Assembly (NCBI GenBank): GCA_963771545.1
Contig: CAVYTX010000004.1
Span: 310,001 to 374,000, forward strand
Direction of reading: 5' to 3'
DNA from: CAKZLS01 sp963771545
Lineage (GTDB): Bacteria; Pseudomonadota; Alphaproteobacteria; Rhodospirillales; Defluviicoccaceae
Length of the DNA: 64,000 bases
Each line of letters opens with the position of its first letter. Position 1 is the stretch's first letter. Shown here in pieces: positions 55,730-64,000 of this stretch. A program made the translations under genes and the position numbers. The notes below the pieces were generated by a model, which was not told where the DNA came from, searched no databases, and saw only the letters and a program-made list of their open reading frames with translations.

Positions 55730-56304
55730 CCGCCCTCGGTCCGTTGGCTCGAGATAGCCAATTCGTAGCCGAAATCGTGGTTCGTGAGAACCATGCGCCG
55801 GGTTTTGGTGGCATCTTCGGCGTAGCGCACCGTGATCACCTCCCGGCCTTCGCTATGGACCGTTCTGACCCCGTCGGTTTGGGTGACCGTCGCGCCATCG
55901 GCAAGCGCGGCGGCAACGGCTTTCAGGTCCCAAAGCGAGATCACCATATCGGCCAAGACGTTTTCGCCCCTGAGTTCGGCCGGCGCCAGGGCCGACCGCT
56001 CCGTGGCGACCCCCCGGACCGACCAATCGATGGTCATGATGCGCGGGCCGTTCGGCAGCGTGATGAACACGCGCACTTCCTCCGGGGACAGGGAGACCAG
56101 GGACTGGAAGGTCCGCCGATCGGCGCCGTACGCGCCCCGGACAATCTGGAGAATAGTTGTCCGCCGAAGGTATCCGGGGGGCATGGGAAGATTGAGGGAG
56201 ACGCCCCGGCCGATGGGAACTTCCCGGGTCCCGATTGGTTCCCGGGTTGCGCAACCCGAGACAAGAACAAGGAGCATCAACGCCGGCAGGAGCGCGGGAT
56301 TCAT
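55726..56304 (-). CDS. DUF3261 lipoprotein (ApeN-position)
   Basis: 192 residues from the ATG at 56304. A lipoprotein signal peptide ends at the lipobox in ALMLLVLVSGCATREP (Cys about 18). A mainly beta DUF3261 domain follows (GYLRRTTILQIVRGAYGADRRTFQSLVSLSPEEVRVFITLPNG). DUF3261 proteins accompany aryl polyene clusters, where they probably help place the pigment lipid at the outer membrane along with the LolA-like protein; this role is inferred. Four-base overlaps at both ends. Confidence 0.85.
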   Translation of the reverse strand: MNPALLPALMLLVLVSGCATREPIGTREVPIGRGVSLNLPMPPGYLRRTTILQIVRGAYGADRRTFQSLVSLSPEEVRVFITLPNGPRIMTIDWSVRGVATERSALAPAELRGENVLADMVISLWDLKAVAAALADGATVTQTDGVRTVHSEGREVITVRYAEDATKTRRMVLTNHDFGYELAISSQRTEGG

Positions 56305-57518
56305 ACATGCTCCTCGACCGCCGCCAAATATCGGCGCGGGTTCTGGACGAAGGGGTTGTCCGTGTCCCATGCATACCCGGCGAGAACGGAAATGATCATT
56401 TTCTTGATGCGATTGGTGGAGCGCGGCTGGTTGAAGATGATCCTCTGAAGGCTGCCATCGTACCAGGCCTCCACAAAGGCGCGAAAGGTCTCGATTCCGG
56501 AGGTCAGGGGCTCAACGTATTCTTGGCGCCAGTCAACGGACTGGCCGGCGAGCTGCCGGCCGAGCGCATGACCGGCCAAGTTCGCCGATTTTACCGCGAT
56601 GGTAACACCCGAGGAAAAAACCGGATCGAGAAACTCGGCGGCGTTGCCGAGCAGCGCGTAGCCCGGCCCCACCAGGCTGGTTACGCCGCTGGAATAGCCG
56701 GTGATGCCGCCGACGGGCCGAATCCTCTCGGCATTCGCGAGCAACTCGCCCATCAGACCGGAGACCGATACCAAAGACCGCAAGCGCTCCTCGTCGTCCC
56801 CGGCGGTGGCTTGAATGGTTGTTTCCAGACCGACCACGCCGATGGACGAAATGCCACCCTTCAGCGGAATCAGCCAATACCAGACGGCGGGGTCATGGGG
56901 ATGGACGCTAATCAGGATCTTGTTGCGATCGCAGGCCTCGGGCGGGATGTGATCCTTGACATGGGTGAACAGCGACCGCCGCCGCGGAAGATCCGATGGC
57001 CGGTCCAGATCCAGCAGACGCGCCAGCACCCGCCCGAAACCGCTCGCGTCGAGCGCGAAACGCGCCGTCAGAGGTCGTTCCAAACCGTCGTCGTTCAGCA
57101 CCGTCAGCCGCACCCCGTCGTCGCCCGGCGTGAAGCCCGTCACCTGCTCGCCGTACCGCACCACCGCCCCCTTCCCGGCGGCGCCGTTGGCGAGGATCTG
57201 GTCGAACCGGTCGCGCGCGACCTGATAGGTGGTCGCCCAACCCTCGGCGGTCTTTTCCCTGAAGTTGAAAACCTGTTCCTCCGGGCCGCGCCGGAACATG
57301 GAGCCGTTCTTGAGTTGGAATCCCTCGCGTTCGATGGCGTCGAGCAAGCCCGCCTCTTCGAGGAAGACCATGGATTGGGGCAATAGGCTCTCGCCGATGG
57401 AAAACCGGGGGAACTGGGCGCGTTCGAGAACCTCCACCGAATACCCCTGTTGCGCCAGCATCGCCGCCGCGACCGAACCCGCCGGCCCGGCGCCGATCAC
57501 CACCACGTCACGATCCAT
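56301..57518 (-). CDS. FAD-dependent oxidoreductase resembling flavin halogenases
   Basis: 405 residues. VVVIGAGPAGSVAAAMLAQQ (residues 5-24) is the GxGxxG FAD motif, FPRFSIGESLLP and GFQLKNGSMF (Lys70) follow. WYWLIP at 213-218 fits the WxWxIP halogenase motif. ALDASGFG and LLGNAAEFLDPVFSSGV are conserved in the geranylgeranyl-reductase/halogenase superfamily. It could halogenate the aryl head group, as in xanthomonadin-type pigments, but other flavin monooxygenase roles are possible. It is inserted between exporter and lipoprotein genes, with 4- and 11-base overlaps, so it is part of the operon. Confidence 0.8.
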   Translation of the reverse strand: MDRDVVVIGAGPAGSVAAAMLAQQGYSVEVLERAQFPRFSIGESLLPQSMVFLEEAGLLDAIEREGFQLKNGSMFRRGPEEQVFNFREKTAEGWATTYQVARDRFDQILANGAAGKGAVVRYGEQVTGFTPGDDGVRLTVLNDDGLERPLTARFALDASGFGRVLARLLDLDRPSDLPRRRSLFTHVKDHIPPEACDRNKILISVHPHDPAVWYWLIPLKGGISSIGVVGLETTIQATAGDDEERLRSLVSVSGLMGELLANAERIRPVGGITGYSSGVTSLVGPGYALLGNAAEFLDPVFSSGVTIAVKSANLAGHALGRQLAGQSVDWRQEYVEPLTSGIETFRAFVEAWYDGSLQRIIFNQPRSTNRIKKMIISVLAGYAWDTDNPFVQNPRRYLAAVEEHV

Positions 57519-59773
57519 CGGTTGCCTCCCGGACGCCTTTTCGCGCGAGCGAAGAGAGTATCATACTCAAGCCCACGCCGATGGCGACCGTAATTCCAAA
57601 CGCGCGAACTGGAAACGTCGTACTGATCCCGAGCATTCCCATGGACAGAATACTGGTCGACGCCGCCAAGACCACGGCGGCGAGAATCCACCGATCCGAT
57701 CGGCCGCCGGTCTCCCACTGGAAAACGGCGAAATCGATTCCGGTTCCGAGTACGATCAGCAACGCCGCCGCCGAGAAGAAGGAAAACGGAACGCCCGCCA
57801 ATCCAAGGAGCGCCGTGGCTCCGATCACCGCGAGAACCGGGGGCAGCAGAATGCGCATGGCGTTGACATCGCGATAGGCCGCGAAAACGACCAGGCCGCA
57901 CACCCCCGTGGCGAGCACCAGCGCCATGGTGGCAAGACGGCGATATTCCCTCATTACCCGCGAATACCGTTCGGCCGGATCGATCAGGTCAACGCCGGGC
58001 CCAAGGTCCATACCGGACGCGGACGATTCGCGGAGCAGCCGAACGGCGTCTTCGGCATTGAGGGGCGCGATCAGATAATGAACGCCATCCGCGACGCCAT
58101 GGAGGCCCTTCAAGGAGTTGGGCAGGTCCGGCGTGTTGCCATGTGCGTCCGGTTGCCCATAGGGATCGGCGTTTGCGAGGCCGAGAGTGGCTGAATGGCG
58201 GGCAAGATACGGCTCGAACAGCGCCGTACGCAGTAACGCCCGATTGCGGGTCCGGGCTTGCGCCGACGGATCGAACCGGCTGATCGCGAATGTCGCGCCG
58301 CCCTCGATCCCGTCTTTTGCGCCGATCGCCGCGCGCGCCCGTTCTTCCGCCCGCTTCGCCGCTTCGTAATCAATTCCCGACGATAGCAGGAACGTGGTGG
58401 ATGGCCGGAAACCGGTCAATTTCCCGATCCGCTCCTCTTCGATTTTCAAGTCCGCCGGTGGCCGTTGAAAGGCTTGCACGTCGTCCAGAAAGGTCAGCCG
58501 GACCAAACCGGCCGCGCCAGCGGCGACCATCGCCATGACGCACAGCGCGAACGGCCAGCCGGAAAGCTTCGGGCGCAGTAACCGTTCGGCGAACCAAGCC
58601 AGGGCCATCGCCGCCCGGGTCGGCGGTTTCGAACTCCTGTCGAAGACGGGCAGGACTGAAACCGCGAAGAACCAAGCGGTGACCAACCCTCCCGCGGCAA
58701 ACACCGCGATCTGACTCATGACCGGAATGGAGAACACGAGGATGGCCAGAAATCCGCAAACCGACGTGACCAAACTGACGATCAGGGGACGCCAGATTCG
58801 CCGCAGTCGCGCAGCGCCGGTTTCGCCGGGCGCGGCGAACCGCGTCATCATGAAATGAACGGCATAGTCGACGGCGACGCCCGTCAGCGCCGAGCCGAAG
58901 ACCAGCGCCATGACATGGACTGTGTCGAACACGATCAGAGTCGACGCGAGCCCGCCGGACAATCCGGCGAATCACCGTCGCCTACGGCGAGCAGCGGCGC
59001 TCGCGAGGCGTCCAAAGATCGTCCAGAAAAGAATGGCGATCGCGACGGTTCCGGCACCGCCGATGATGGATATTTCCGTTCTCGCCCGGATCCCGCCGGC
59101 ATGGGCGTGAAACACGGCCCCGGATCGATCGACGGTCAACCCCCGATCCACCCATGCGCCTTTCCAGTCTTCGATAACCTCGACGATGCTGTCCTGAACA
59201 TCCAACCGGTAGGGGGAACCGCTCAAGCTCCCCGTGACAATGGTTGCTTCCTTGCGGACGTCCGGCGCCGGCGGCAACAGGCATGGGATCAGACGCAGGC
59301 TCAGAAGAAACGGATCGCGGGACAGAAGATCGCCGGACAGCGGCGTGCCCGGCGTGTGGACGCGGACGAGCGCCTCACGGGCAATACCGCCCCCGAGGCC
59401 GGCGGCGAGCCCGCGCTTGTCCTCCGGGCACAGGATCTCGGCCCGATTGGAGAATAGCCACGTCGCGAGGCCGCGGCCCTCGTCGGCCGCGGGCGTGAAA
59501 AGGTCCGGTCCGCATCAAACGCTGCGTGAGGTCGCTCGCCGCCTCCGCGCGCACGTTCTCATCCCCGCCCCGAACGGCGAGGGTCAGGCGATTGCTGACC
59601 ACGGACCCGGCGCGATAGATGGCGTCGGCGATGATCCGGTCGTCGCCGTCGCCCGGAAAGGATTGCAGAATGTCGGTTTCGATGGGAAGCCCGCCCGCGA
59701 ATCGGACTGCGATGACCGCCGCCGCGATGACGATCGGAACGACACCGGAAAAGGCCATCCGCCGGCTGTTCAA
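57508..59773 (-). pseudogene. MMPL/RND-type exporter gene of the aryl polyene operon, interrupted
   Basis: The total span codes for about 755 residues, normal for this family, but in pieces. An N-terminal part from TTG 59773 (FSGVVPIVIAAAVIAVRFAGG, PIETDILQSFPGDG) leaves frame near 59497-59505 after LMRTGPF. Shifting one base continues as LFTPAADEGRGLATWLFSN and on to FWTIFGRLASAAARRRRR. A TGA at 58972-58974 then interrupts, after which the same frame resumes with GLSGGLASTLIVFDTVHVMALVFGSALTGVAVDYAVHFMMTRF and runs to 57508. About 11 membrane helices are recognisable. The family exports the lipid-linked pigment. Errors in the sequence or true decay cannot be separated here. Confidence 0.75.
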
Positions 59774-59800
59774 AATGTTCCGCAGGCCGTCCCCCTTCGC

Positions 59801-60367
59801 CTATTTTGGTGGCGACAGCTGAATGACGTCGTAATCGCCGGTGGGGCGCCGCAGGGTAACACGTTCCACCTCGGCGCACCCCTCGATTTCAATGGCGCCG
59901 AGGATGTCCGCGAGCCGCCCGTCGAGCGGGTTCAGAATCGCGACCCATGGCCCGTTCCCAGCCTGGACCGACGTCGATATCCGAAAGTAGGCGCCCAATT
60001 TGTTCAGATCGCCGCGCAAGACGCTCGCGAGCGGCAAGCCGCCAAGCCCCGGAACGGCGCCGCCGCCCATGGAGACTGGTTCCGGATCGCTCCCTTCCAC
60101 CGATTGCGTGATGCCGTCGGGACCAAACGTGGTGAGAATGTCGAACGGCGAGCGGTTGTGCCATACAATGCGCTCGCCGGTAAGACTAACGGTTCCCTCG
60201 GAGACGAGCGGAGCGGACACGCCCTCGAGATGGCGGCTCTGAACGAATTCGCGGCTGAAGTCGGAAACGACAATTTCGCTCGGCGGCGGGCACGTCCGGT
60301 CCGCGCCAAACGCGGCCCCGGGCGACACCACGCCCGCGAGCATAATCAAACCCAGCGCGGCCCTCAT
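59801..60367 (-). CDS. LolA-like outer membrane lipoprotein carrier (ApeL-position)
   Basis: 188 residues from the ATG at 60367, overlapping the thioesterase stop in an ATGA. The signal peptide is about 1-22 (AGVVSPGAAFGADR). The mature part has the half-barrel pattern of LolA relatives: FVQSRHLEGVSAPLVSEGTVSLTGERIVWHNRSPFDILTTFGPDGI. In the cluster it likely shuttles the lipid-linked polyene through the periplasm. The N-terminus chosen avoids a longer frame running antisense to the thioesterase. Confidence 0.82.
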   Translation of the reverse strand: MRAALGLIMLAGVVSPGAAFGADRTCPPPSEIVVSDFSREFVQSRHLEGVSAPLVSEGTVSLTGERIVWHNRSPFDILTTFGPDGITQSVEGSDPEPVSMGGGAVPGLGGLPLASVLRGDLNKLGAYFRISTSVQAGNGPWVAILNPLDGRLADILGAIEIEGCAEVERVTLRRPTGDYDVIQLSPPK

Positions 60368-60780
60368 AAGAAAGGCGCCAGTTTTTCCTTGAGGACTTGC
60401 GGTGCTTCCCAGAGCATTTCCTCCGTTTGCGCGTCCACCGCCACCTGCAGCGTCCGGCCTTTTGTCAGGCGTCGTCCGTCGTGGGCGTCGCGGATAAGGT
60501 AGTTCAGTCTGAGTCGGGTTTCCCATTCCATGAGGTCCGCGGTCACCTCGATCCACTGGCCGCGGCGCACCGGCCGATAGAACCGGACCTGCATGTCCAC
60601 GATCGGCCACAAATGCCCGCAGCGCAGCATCTGTTCATAACCGTAGTCGATCTTGTCCAATAGCGCGACGCGGGCCAATTCGAAAAACTTGGCATAGTTT
60701 CCGTGCCAGACCACATTCATCGGATCCAAGTCGTAAAACTGCGGGCAGGTGCGAATCGAGGCGGACAGGAGTGCTTTCAA
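60364..60780 (-). CDS. Acyl-CoA thioesterase, 4HBT hotdog family (ApeK-position)
   Basis: 138 residues from a TTG at 60780, chosen because GGGAGGAG lies seven bases upstream and no in-frame ATG fits. CPQFYDLDPMNVVWHGNYAKFFELARVALLDKI is the 4-hydroxybenzoyl-CoA thioesterase signature with the catalytic Asp. It may release or edit acyl chains during polyene synthesis. Between the glycosyltransferase stop and this start an ATGA-overlapping mini-frame of 11 codons runs through the ribosome binding site and ends at the thioesterase start codon, so reinitiation is likely. Confidence 0.85.
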   Translation of the reverse strand: MKALLSASIRTCPQFYDLDPMNVVWHGNYAKFFELARVALLDKIDYGYEQMLRCGHLWPIVDMQVRFYRPVRRGQWIEVTADLMEWETRLRLNYLIRDAHDGRRLTKGRTLQVAVDAQTEEMLWEAPQVLKEKLAPFL

Positions 60781-60808
60781 TGGGGCTCCTCCCTTCGCGC
60801 GTGTTCGG

Positions 60809-62542
60809 TCATGGGCGCACCTTCTCCAAAGCATCCGCGTCTGTCTCCGCGGCGGGCGGCGCGAGCCCGGCCGGCCGCCAGAAATCGAAGAAGTTGAACC
60901 ATTGAAGCGGCGCCATCTTGGTATGAATTTCGAGGGCGTGCACGAAGCCTTGTGCATATGACTCCACGGCTTCGGTTCTCTTATCCCGAGGCAGGACGAC
61001 GCGGTCCGCGAGTTTGTGAAAATGGACCTGATATCGATCACCATGACGCAGGCTGAACAAAAGATACGTTGGACGCTTCAGCAGAGACGCCAGGATATAG
61101 GGTCCCACCGGAAAGGGCGCCAATTCGCCCAAAAAAGGAACCCAAGCGACACGGCCGCCCTGTTCGTTGACGGCGACGCGATCGCCGGCCATGACCACCC
61201 ACTCCCCCCGCTCGACCGCGTCGCTCATGGTGACCGCGGTCTCGGGCCCGAGATTGGTGACCTGCATCATGCGCGTCGCCGAATCGGGCGAGAACGCCTC
61301 GATCAGCCGGTTGAAGTGCTCCGCGTGAACGGTGTGGGCGAAGACGTTGATCCGCCATCCCTCGGCCGTGCCGACGGCGCGCAAGGCTTCGGGGTTGCCC
61401 AGGTGGGCGGTGATAACGAACGCGCCGCGCTCGTCCTCCAAGGCCTCGGTAAAGAGGTCCGACGAAACAATATCCAGATCCTCGGCGGAGACCTTCCCGG
61501 TCCACGCCGCGAGTTTGTCCACCGAGGCGGCGGCAAAGGCCATGAAATGGCGAAAGCTCGTGAACAGAGTTGGTTTCCGATGGAGAAAGCCGGCTTTCCA
61601 CGCGCGCTCTAGATAGGCGGCGGACGCCCGCCGCTGCTTTCGCCCGGTGAGCAAGAAATAGAGAACGGGAAATACCAAGACCCCGAGACAAACTCTTCGT
61701 CCCAGAACTTGATACACGGCGGCCAGGAAACGGAGTCCCCAATACGCGCCGCGCTCTCCGAAATCGGCCCAGTGATGCGACTGGGTTTTTCGGCCGCGGG
61801 CGGCAGAGAGGTTGCGCATCAACAATCTCGGCGACCGAGCGAGCATGCCGAGGAACGATCGCGCATGCATTCCGGCGATTCGAACGTTGTCGCGCCGCAA
61901 ATCGAAATTGGAGAGGTTCTCGGCCGGATAGGTAACGTCAACGGGTATCCGAACGAACGGCGTTCCGAGCCAGTGAGCGCGAACCAGCACTTCCGGGTCG
62001 AAATCCATGTGCCGACCTCTGACTTCGCCACGCGCCAGGGGCAGGATCACGGCGACCGGGTACACGCGGAAGCCGCACATGCTGTCCTTGATTTCGAAGG
62101 AAAGCGTATTGAGAAACACCAAGACATGGGTCAGCCAGCGCCCGAACTTCCGCCTTCGCGGAATCGTCGCATCAAATCGAGGTTGTCCCACGACGATGGC
62201 ATCGGGGTTGGCGCGCGCTGCTTCCATCAACGCGTCCAGACGGTCCAGGTCGTGCTGTCCATCGGCGTCGATCTGGACCGCGTGGGTGAACCCTCGTTCG
62301 GCCGCGCGAGAAAGACCGCTAAGAACGGCGGCTCCCTTGCCTTGGTTCACCTGGTGACGCAGGCATTCGGCCGCCGCGGCATTTCCGCAGGCATGCGCGA
62401 TGCACTCGGCCGCCGCCGGATCGCTGCCATCGTCAACGACGATAACCGGCACATCCCGGGCGGCAAAACGCGATATGATATCGGCCAGGACCAGATGATG
62501 ATTTAAAGTCGGAATAATCGCACAAGGACGAAACGGGTTCAT
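60809..62542 (-). CDS. Glycosyltransferase family 2 - LpxL-like acyltransferase fusion (ApeJ-like)
   Basis: 577 residues from the ATG at 62542. The first about 240 are a GT2 domain (CAIIPTLNHHLVLADII, VIVVDDGSDPAAAEC, AVQIDADGQHDLDRL with the DxD-type motif, GFRVYPVAVILPL). The rest is a lysophospholipid/LpxL-type acyltransferase (AYWGLRFLAAVYQVLGRR, FVITAHLGNPEALRAV, MAGDRVAVNEQGGRVAWVPFLG). This two-domain enzyme is the ApeJ type that builds the glycolipid anchor of the pigment. It overlaps the upstream ligase stop by four bases. Confidence 0.9.
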   Translation of the reverse strand: MNPFRPCAIIPTLNHHLVLADIISRFAARDVPVIVVDDGSDPAAAECIAHACGNAAAAECLRHQVNQGKGAAVLSGLSRAAERGFTHAVQIDADGQHDLDRLDALMEAARANPDAIVVGQPRFDATIPRRRKFGRWLTHVLVFLNTLSFEIKDSMCGFRVYPVAVILPLARGEVRGRHMDFDPEVLVRAHWLGTPFVRIPVDVTYPAENLSNFDLRRDNVRIAGMHARSFLGMLARSPRLLMRNLSAARGRKTQSHHWADFGERGAYWGLRFLAAVYQVLGRRVCLGVLVFPVLYFLLTGRKQRRASAAYLERAWKAGFLHRKPTLFTSFRHFMAFAAASVDKLAAWTGKVSAEDLDIVSSDLFTEALEDERGAFVITAHLGNPEALRAVGTAEGWRINVFAHTVHAEHFNRLIEAFSPDSATRMMQVTNLGPETAVTMSDAVERGEWVVMAGDRVAVNEQGGRVAWVPFLGELAPFPVGPYILASLLKRPTYLLFSLRHGDRYQVHFHKLADRVVLPRDKRTEAVESYAQGFVHALEIHTKMAPLQWFNFFDFWRPAGLAPPAAETDADALEKVRP

Positions 62543-64000
62543 CCGGCGCCCCCGACGATCCCTTCGCCCGCGAGCACGTCGTCCAGGGTGAACCGGAACC
62601 GCAGCTGGTCGCGCGCGGTGTCGCGCGTCAGGGTTAGCCGCGGTTGATCCTCGGGACGAAGGACCCGGTGAAACTTGACGCGGGTCAAGGTGGCGCTCGC
62701 GGGGCACCAGTTCCATACGCGCTTGGACCAGGTGACCGCAAGGTGCACCTCCGCTATGCCGGGGAAGACGGGTTGGTCGGGAAAATGCCCGCCAAACCAG
62801 GGCATGCGGGCGTCCAGGCGGATATCGATCTCGGCCTCTTGATCGTCCAGGCGGCGCACGCCCGGCACGGTTTGCTCCGCGTCTTTCGGGTTTTCGAACA
62901 GCGCGCGCACGTCCGCATCGACCCGCTTTCCCTGGCTGTTCAGCGGAAGCTGCTCGACGAACCTCCAGAACTTCGGACGTTCCATGGGATCGAGCCGTCC
63001 CGCCAACGCTCCTCGCAACCGGCGCGACAGTCGAAACGGACCTTTTTCGGTCAATAGCGCCGCGCCCTTCGGGCCAAGCACGATCGCGGCCCCGAGCGAG
63101 TCGCGGCGGTGCGGCAATGCGGCCACCGCGGCTTCCGCAATTTCTTCGAGGTCACCGAGCGCTTCCTCGACCCGCGTCAAGGACACCCGTCGGCCCTCGA
63201 CCTTGACCACCCTGTCGGCACGCCCCAGCAGCCTGAACCGGTAGCGCTCGACAATCTCGATCCGATCACCCATGACGACCTGCTGCTCGCGGTCGATGAA
63301 CGCCGATTTGACGGTCAGACAACCGCCTCGGTCGGCGGTGACCTCAACGTTGGGCAAGGGTGTCCAGAGTTCATTAACGCTCCGCTGTTGCCGCCACGCG
63401 ACCGCACTGGTTTCCGTACTGCCGAGGATCTCGATAGGCACTCGGCCGAAGATCGCCTCGCACGCCCGCGCCGCCTCGAACGGCAAAAGGCCGCCCGCCG
63501 AGAATACCATTTTCGGTTGGCATTGGTTGAGCACGGCTGGATCGGGAAGACGGGTCAGATGCGCCGGGCTGGAAATAAAAACACTGCCCGGCACGAGACG
63601 GTCACAAAGCTGATCCCAGAAATCAATCTGGAGATCCGCGGCCGGACGACCGGCCATGACCGGCCACACGATCCGAAAACCAAGGCCGTAAATATGCTGA
63701 TGGGTGACCGATCCCAGGACCGGCCCCGGCGCGCCGCCCCACAGGGATTCAAGCACCCTGATTTCAGTTTCCATCTGGTTCAGGGTCCGCTCGACAGCTT
63801 TCGGCGTTCCACTCGATCCCGAGGTGAAGAAAGTTACTTTCAGAGGCCGGCTTGGCGGCTCCGGCATGGCCGCCGATGCCGGCGGCGGCGGCGGGAGCAT
63901 CCGCCGCGCGTCCCGCAGATCCACCGCCATGTCGGTCACCAAAACTCCGCCGCCGACGCCGATCTCGTTCAAATAAGCCGGACCCAAGTGGGCGGGACAC
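62539..64000 (-). CDS. AMP-dependent ligase - hotdog dehydratase fusion (ApeH-ApeI-like), cut by right edge
   Basis: At least 486 residues; the frame is open to the window edge, so the N-terminus is missing. The adenylation domain has TFFTSGSSGTPKAVERTLNQ (P-loop-like A3 motif), IEILGSTETSAVAWRQQ (A5), and FRLLGRADRVVKVEGRRVSLTRVEE (A8); the lysine region LPLNSQGKRVD is A10. The last about 105 residues are a FabZ-like hotdog with MPWFGGHFPDQPVFPGIAEVHLA. ApeH activates the 4-hydroxybenzoate-type starter onto an acyl carrier protein and ApeI dehydrates; these are separate proteins in Escherichia coli but fused here. Confidence 0.9.
   Translation of the reverse strand, partial: CPAHLGPAYLNEIGVGGGVLVTDMAVDLRDARRMLPPPPPASAAMPEPPSRPLKVTFFTSGSSGTPKAVERTLNQMETEIRVLESLWGGAPGPVLGSVTHQHIYGLGFRIVWPVMAGRPAADLQIDFWDQLCDRLVPGSVFISSPAHLTRLPDPAVLNQCQPKMVFSAGGLLPFEAARACEAIFGRVPIEILGSTETSAVAWRQQRSVNELWTPLPNVEVTADRGGCLTVKSAFIDREQQVVMGDRIEIVERYRFRLLGRADRVVKVEGRRVSLTRVEEALGDLEEIAEAAVAALPHRRDSLGAAIVLGPKGAALLTEKGPFRLSRRLRGALAGRLDPMERPKFWRFVEQLPLNSQGKRVDADVRALFENPKDAEQTVPGVRRLDDQEAEIDIRLDARMPWFGGHFPDQPVFPGIAEVHLAVTWSKRVWNWCPASATLTRVKFHRVLRPEDQPRLTLTRDTARDQLRFRFTLDDVLAGEGIVGGAG

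Overview
The window looks like chromosome of a GC-rich Gram-negative alphaproteobacterium, probably near the Rhodospirillales. The evidence is the PBP1A / N-acetylmuramoyl-L-alanine amidase / RNase E neighbourhood, an HpnA-type hopanoid epimerase, an LpxL-type lipid A acyltransferase, and an aryl polyene operon. No tRNA, rRNA or CRISPR array was seen.

Left part (1-14 kb): small membrane and exported proteins (carboxypeptidase-regulatory-like protein, TspO, DUF805). These are followed by a secreted-protein island of two tandem, nearly identical RTX proteins that each carry an embedded C39-like cysteine peptidase domain, and a third protein joining RTX-like turns to a vanadium-haloperoxidase-like domain. 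An Hsp70-family protein with its DUF2760 partner follows on the other strand.

Middle (14-49 kb): mostly envelope, lipid and stress functions. These include HpnA, an FkbM methyltransferase, a PagL-like lipid A deacylase, peroxiredoxins, PBP1A, amidase, RNase E, LpxL, a DES-type sphingolipid desaturase, an aminotransferase, a frameshifted gamma-glutamyltranspeptidase-like lipoprotein, an M48 protease, a DsbA-like protein and an MscS channel. A three-gene hybrid kinase / REC-EAL / degenerate REC-GGDEF-EAL operon, a hemerythrin, a GH13 amylase, a lytic transglycosylase and a D-cysteine desulfhydrase-like enzyme complete the stretch. Structured repeats punctuate it. Short perfect palindromes begin inside TAA stop codons. 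Two 262-275 bp elements share a core of two large nested hairpins with compensating base changes but have different terminal inverted repeats.

Right part (49-64 kb): a small AT-rich accessory patch (DUF2971 protein, intact IS30-type element, 3' stump of a DUF2339 gene). It is followed by a tightly overlapping leftward operon that matches the distal half of an aryl polyene pigment cluster: ligase-dehydratase fusion, glycosyltransferase-acyltransferase, thioesterase, LolA-like carrier, MMPL exporter, flavin halogenase-like enzyme, DUF3261 lipoprotein, ketosynthase, dehydratase, ketoreductase, second ketosynthase, methyltransferase. The exporter is broken by a frameshift and an in-frame stop. 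The carrier-protein half of the cluster should lie beyond position 64000.

At least three genes contain apparent frameshifts, so either draft sequence errors or real decay must be considered.
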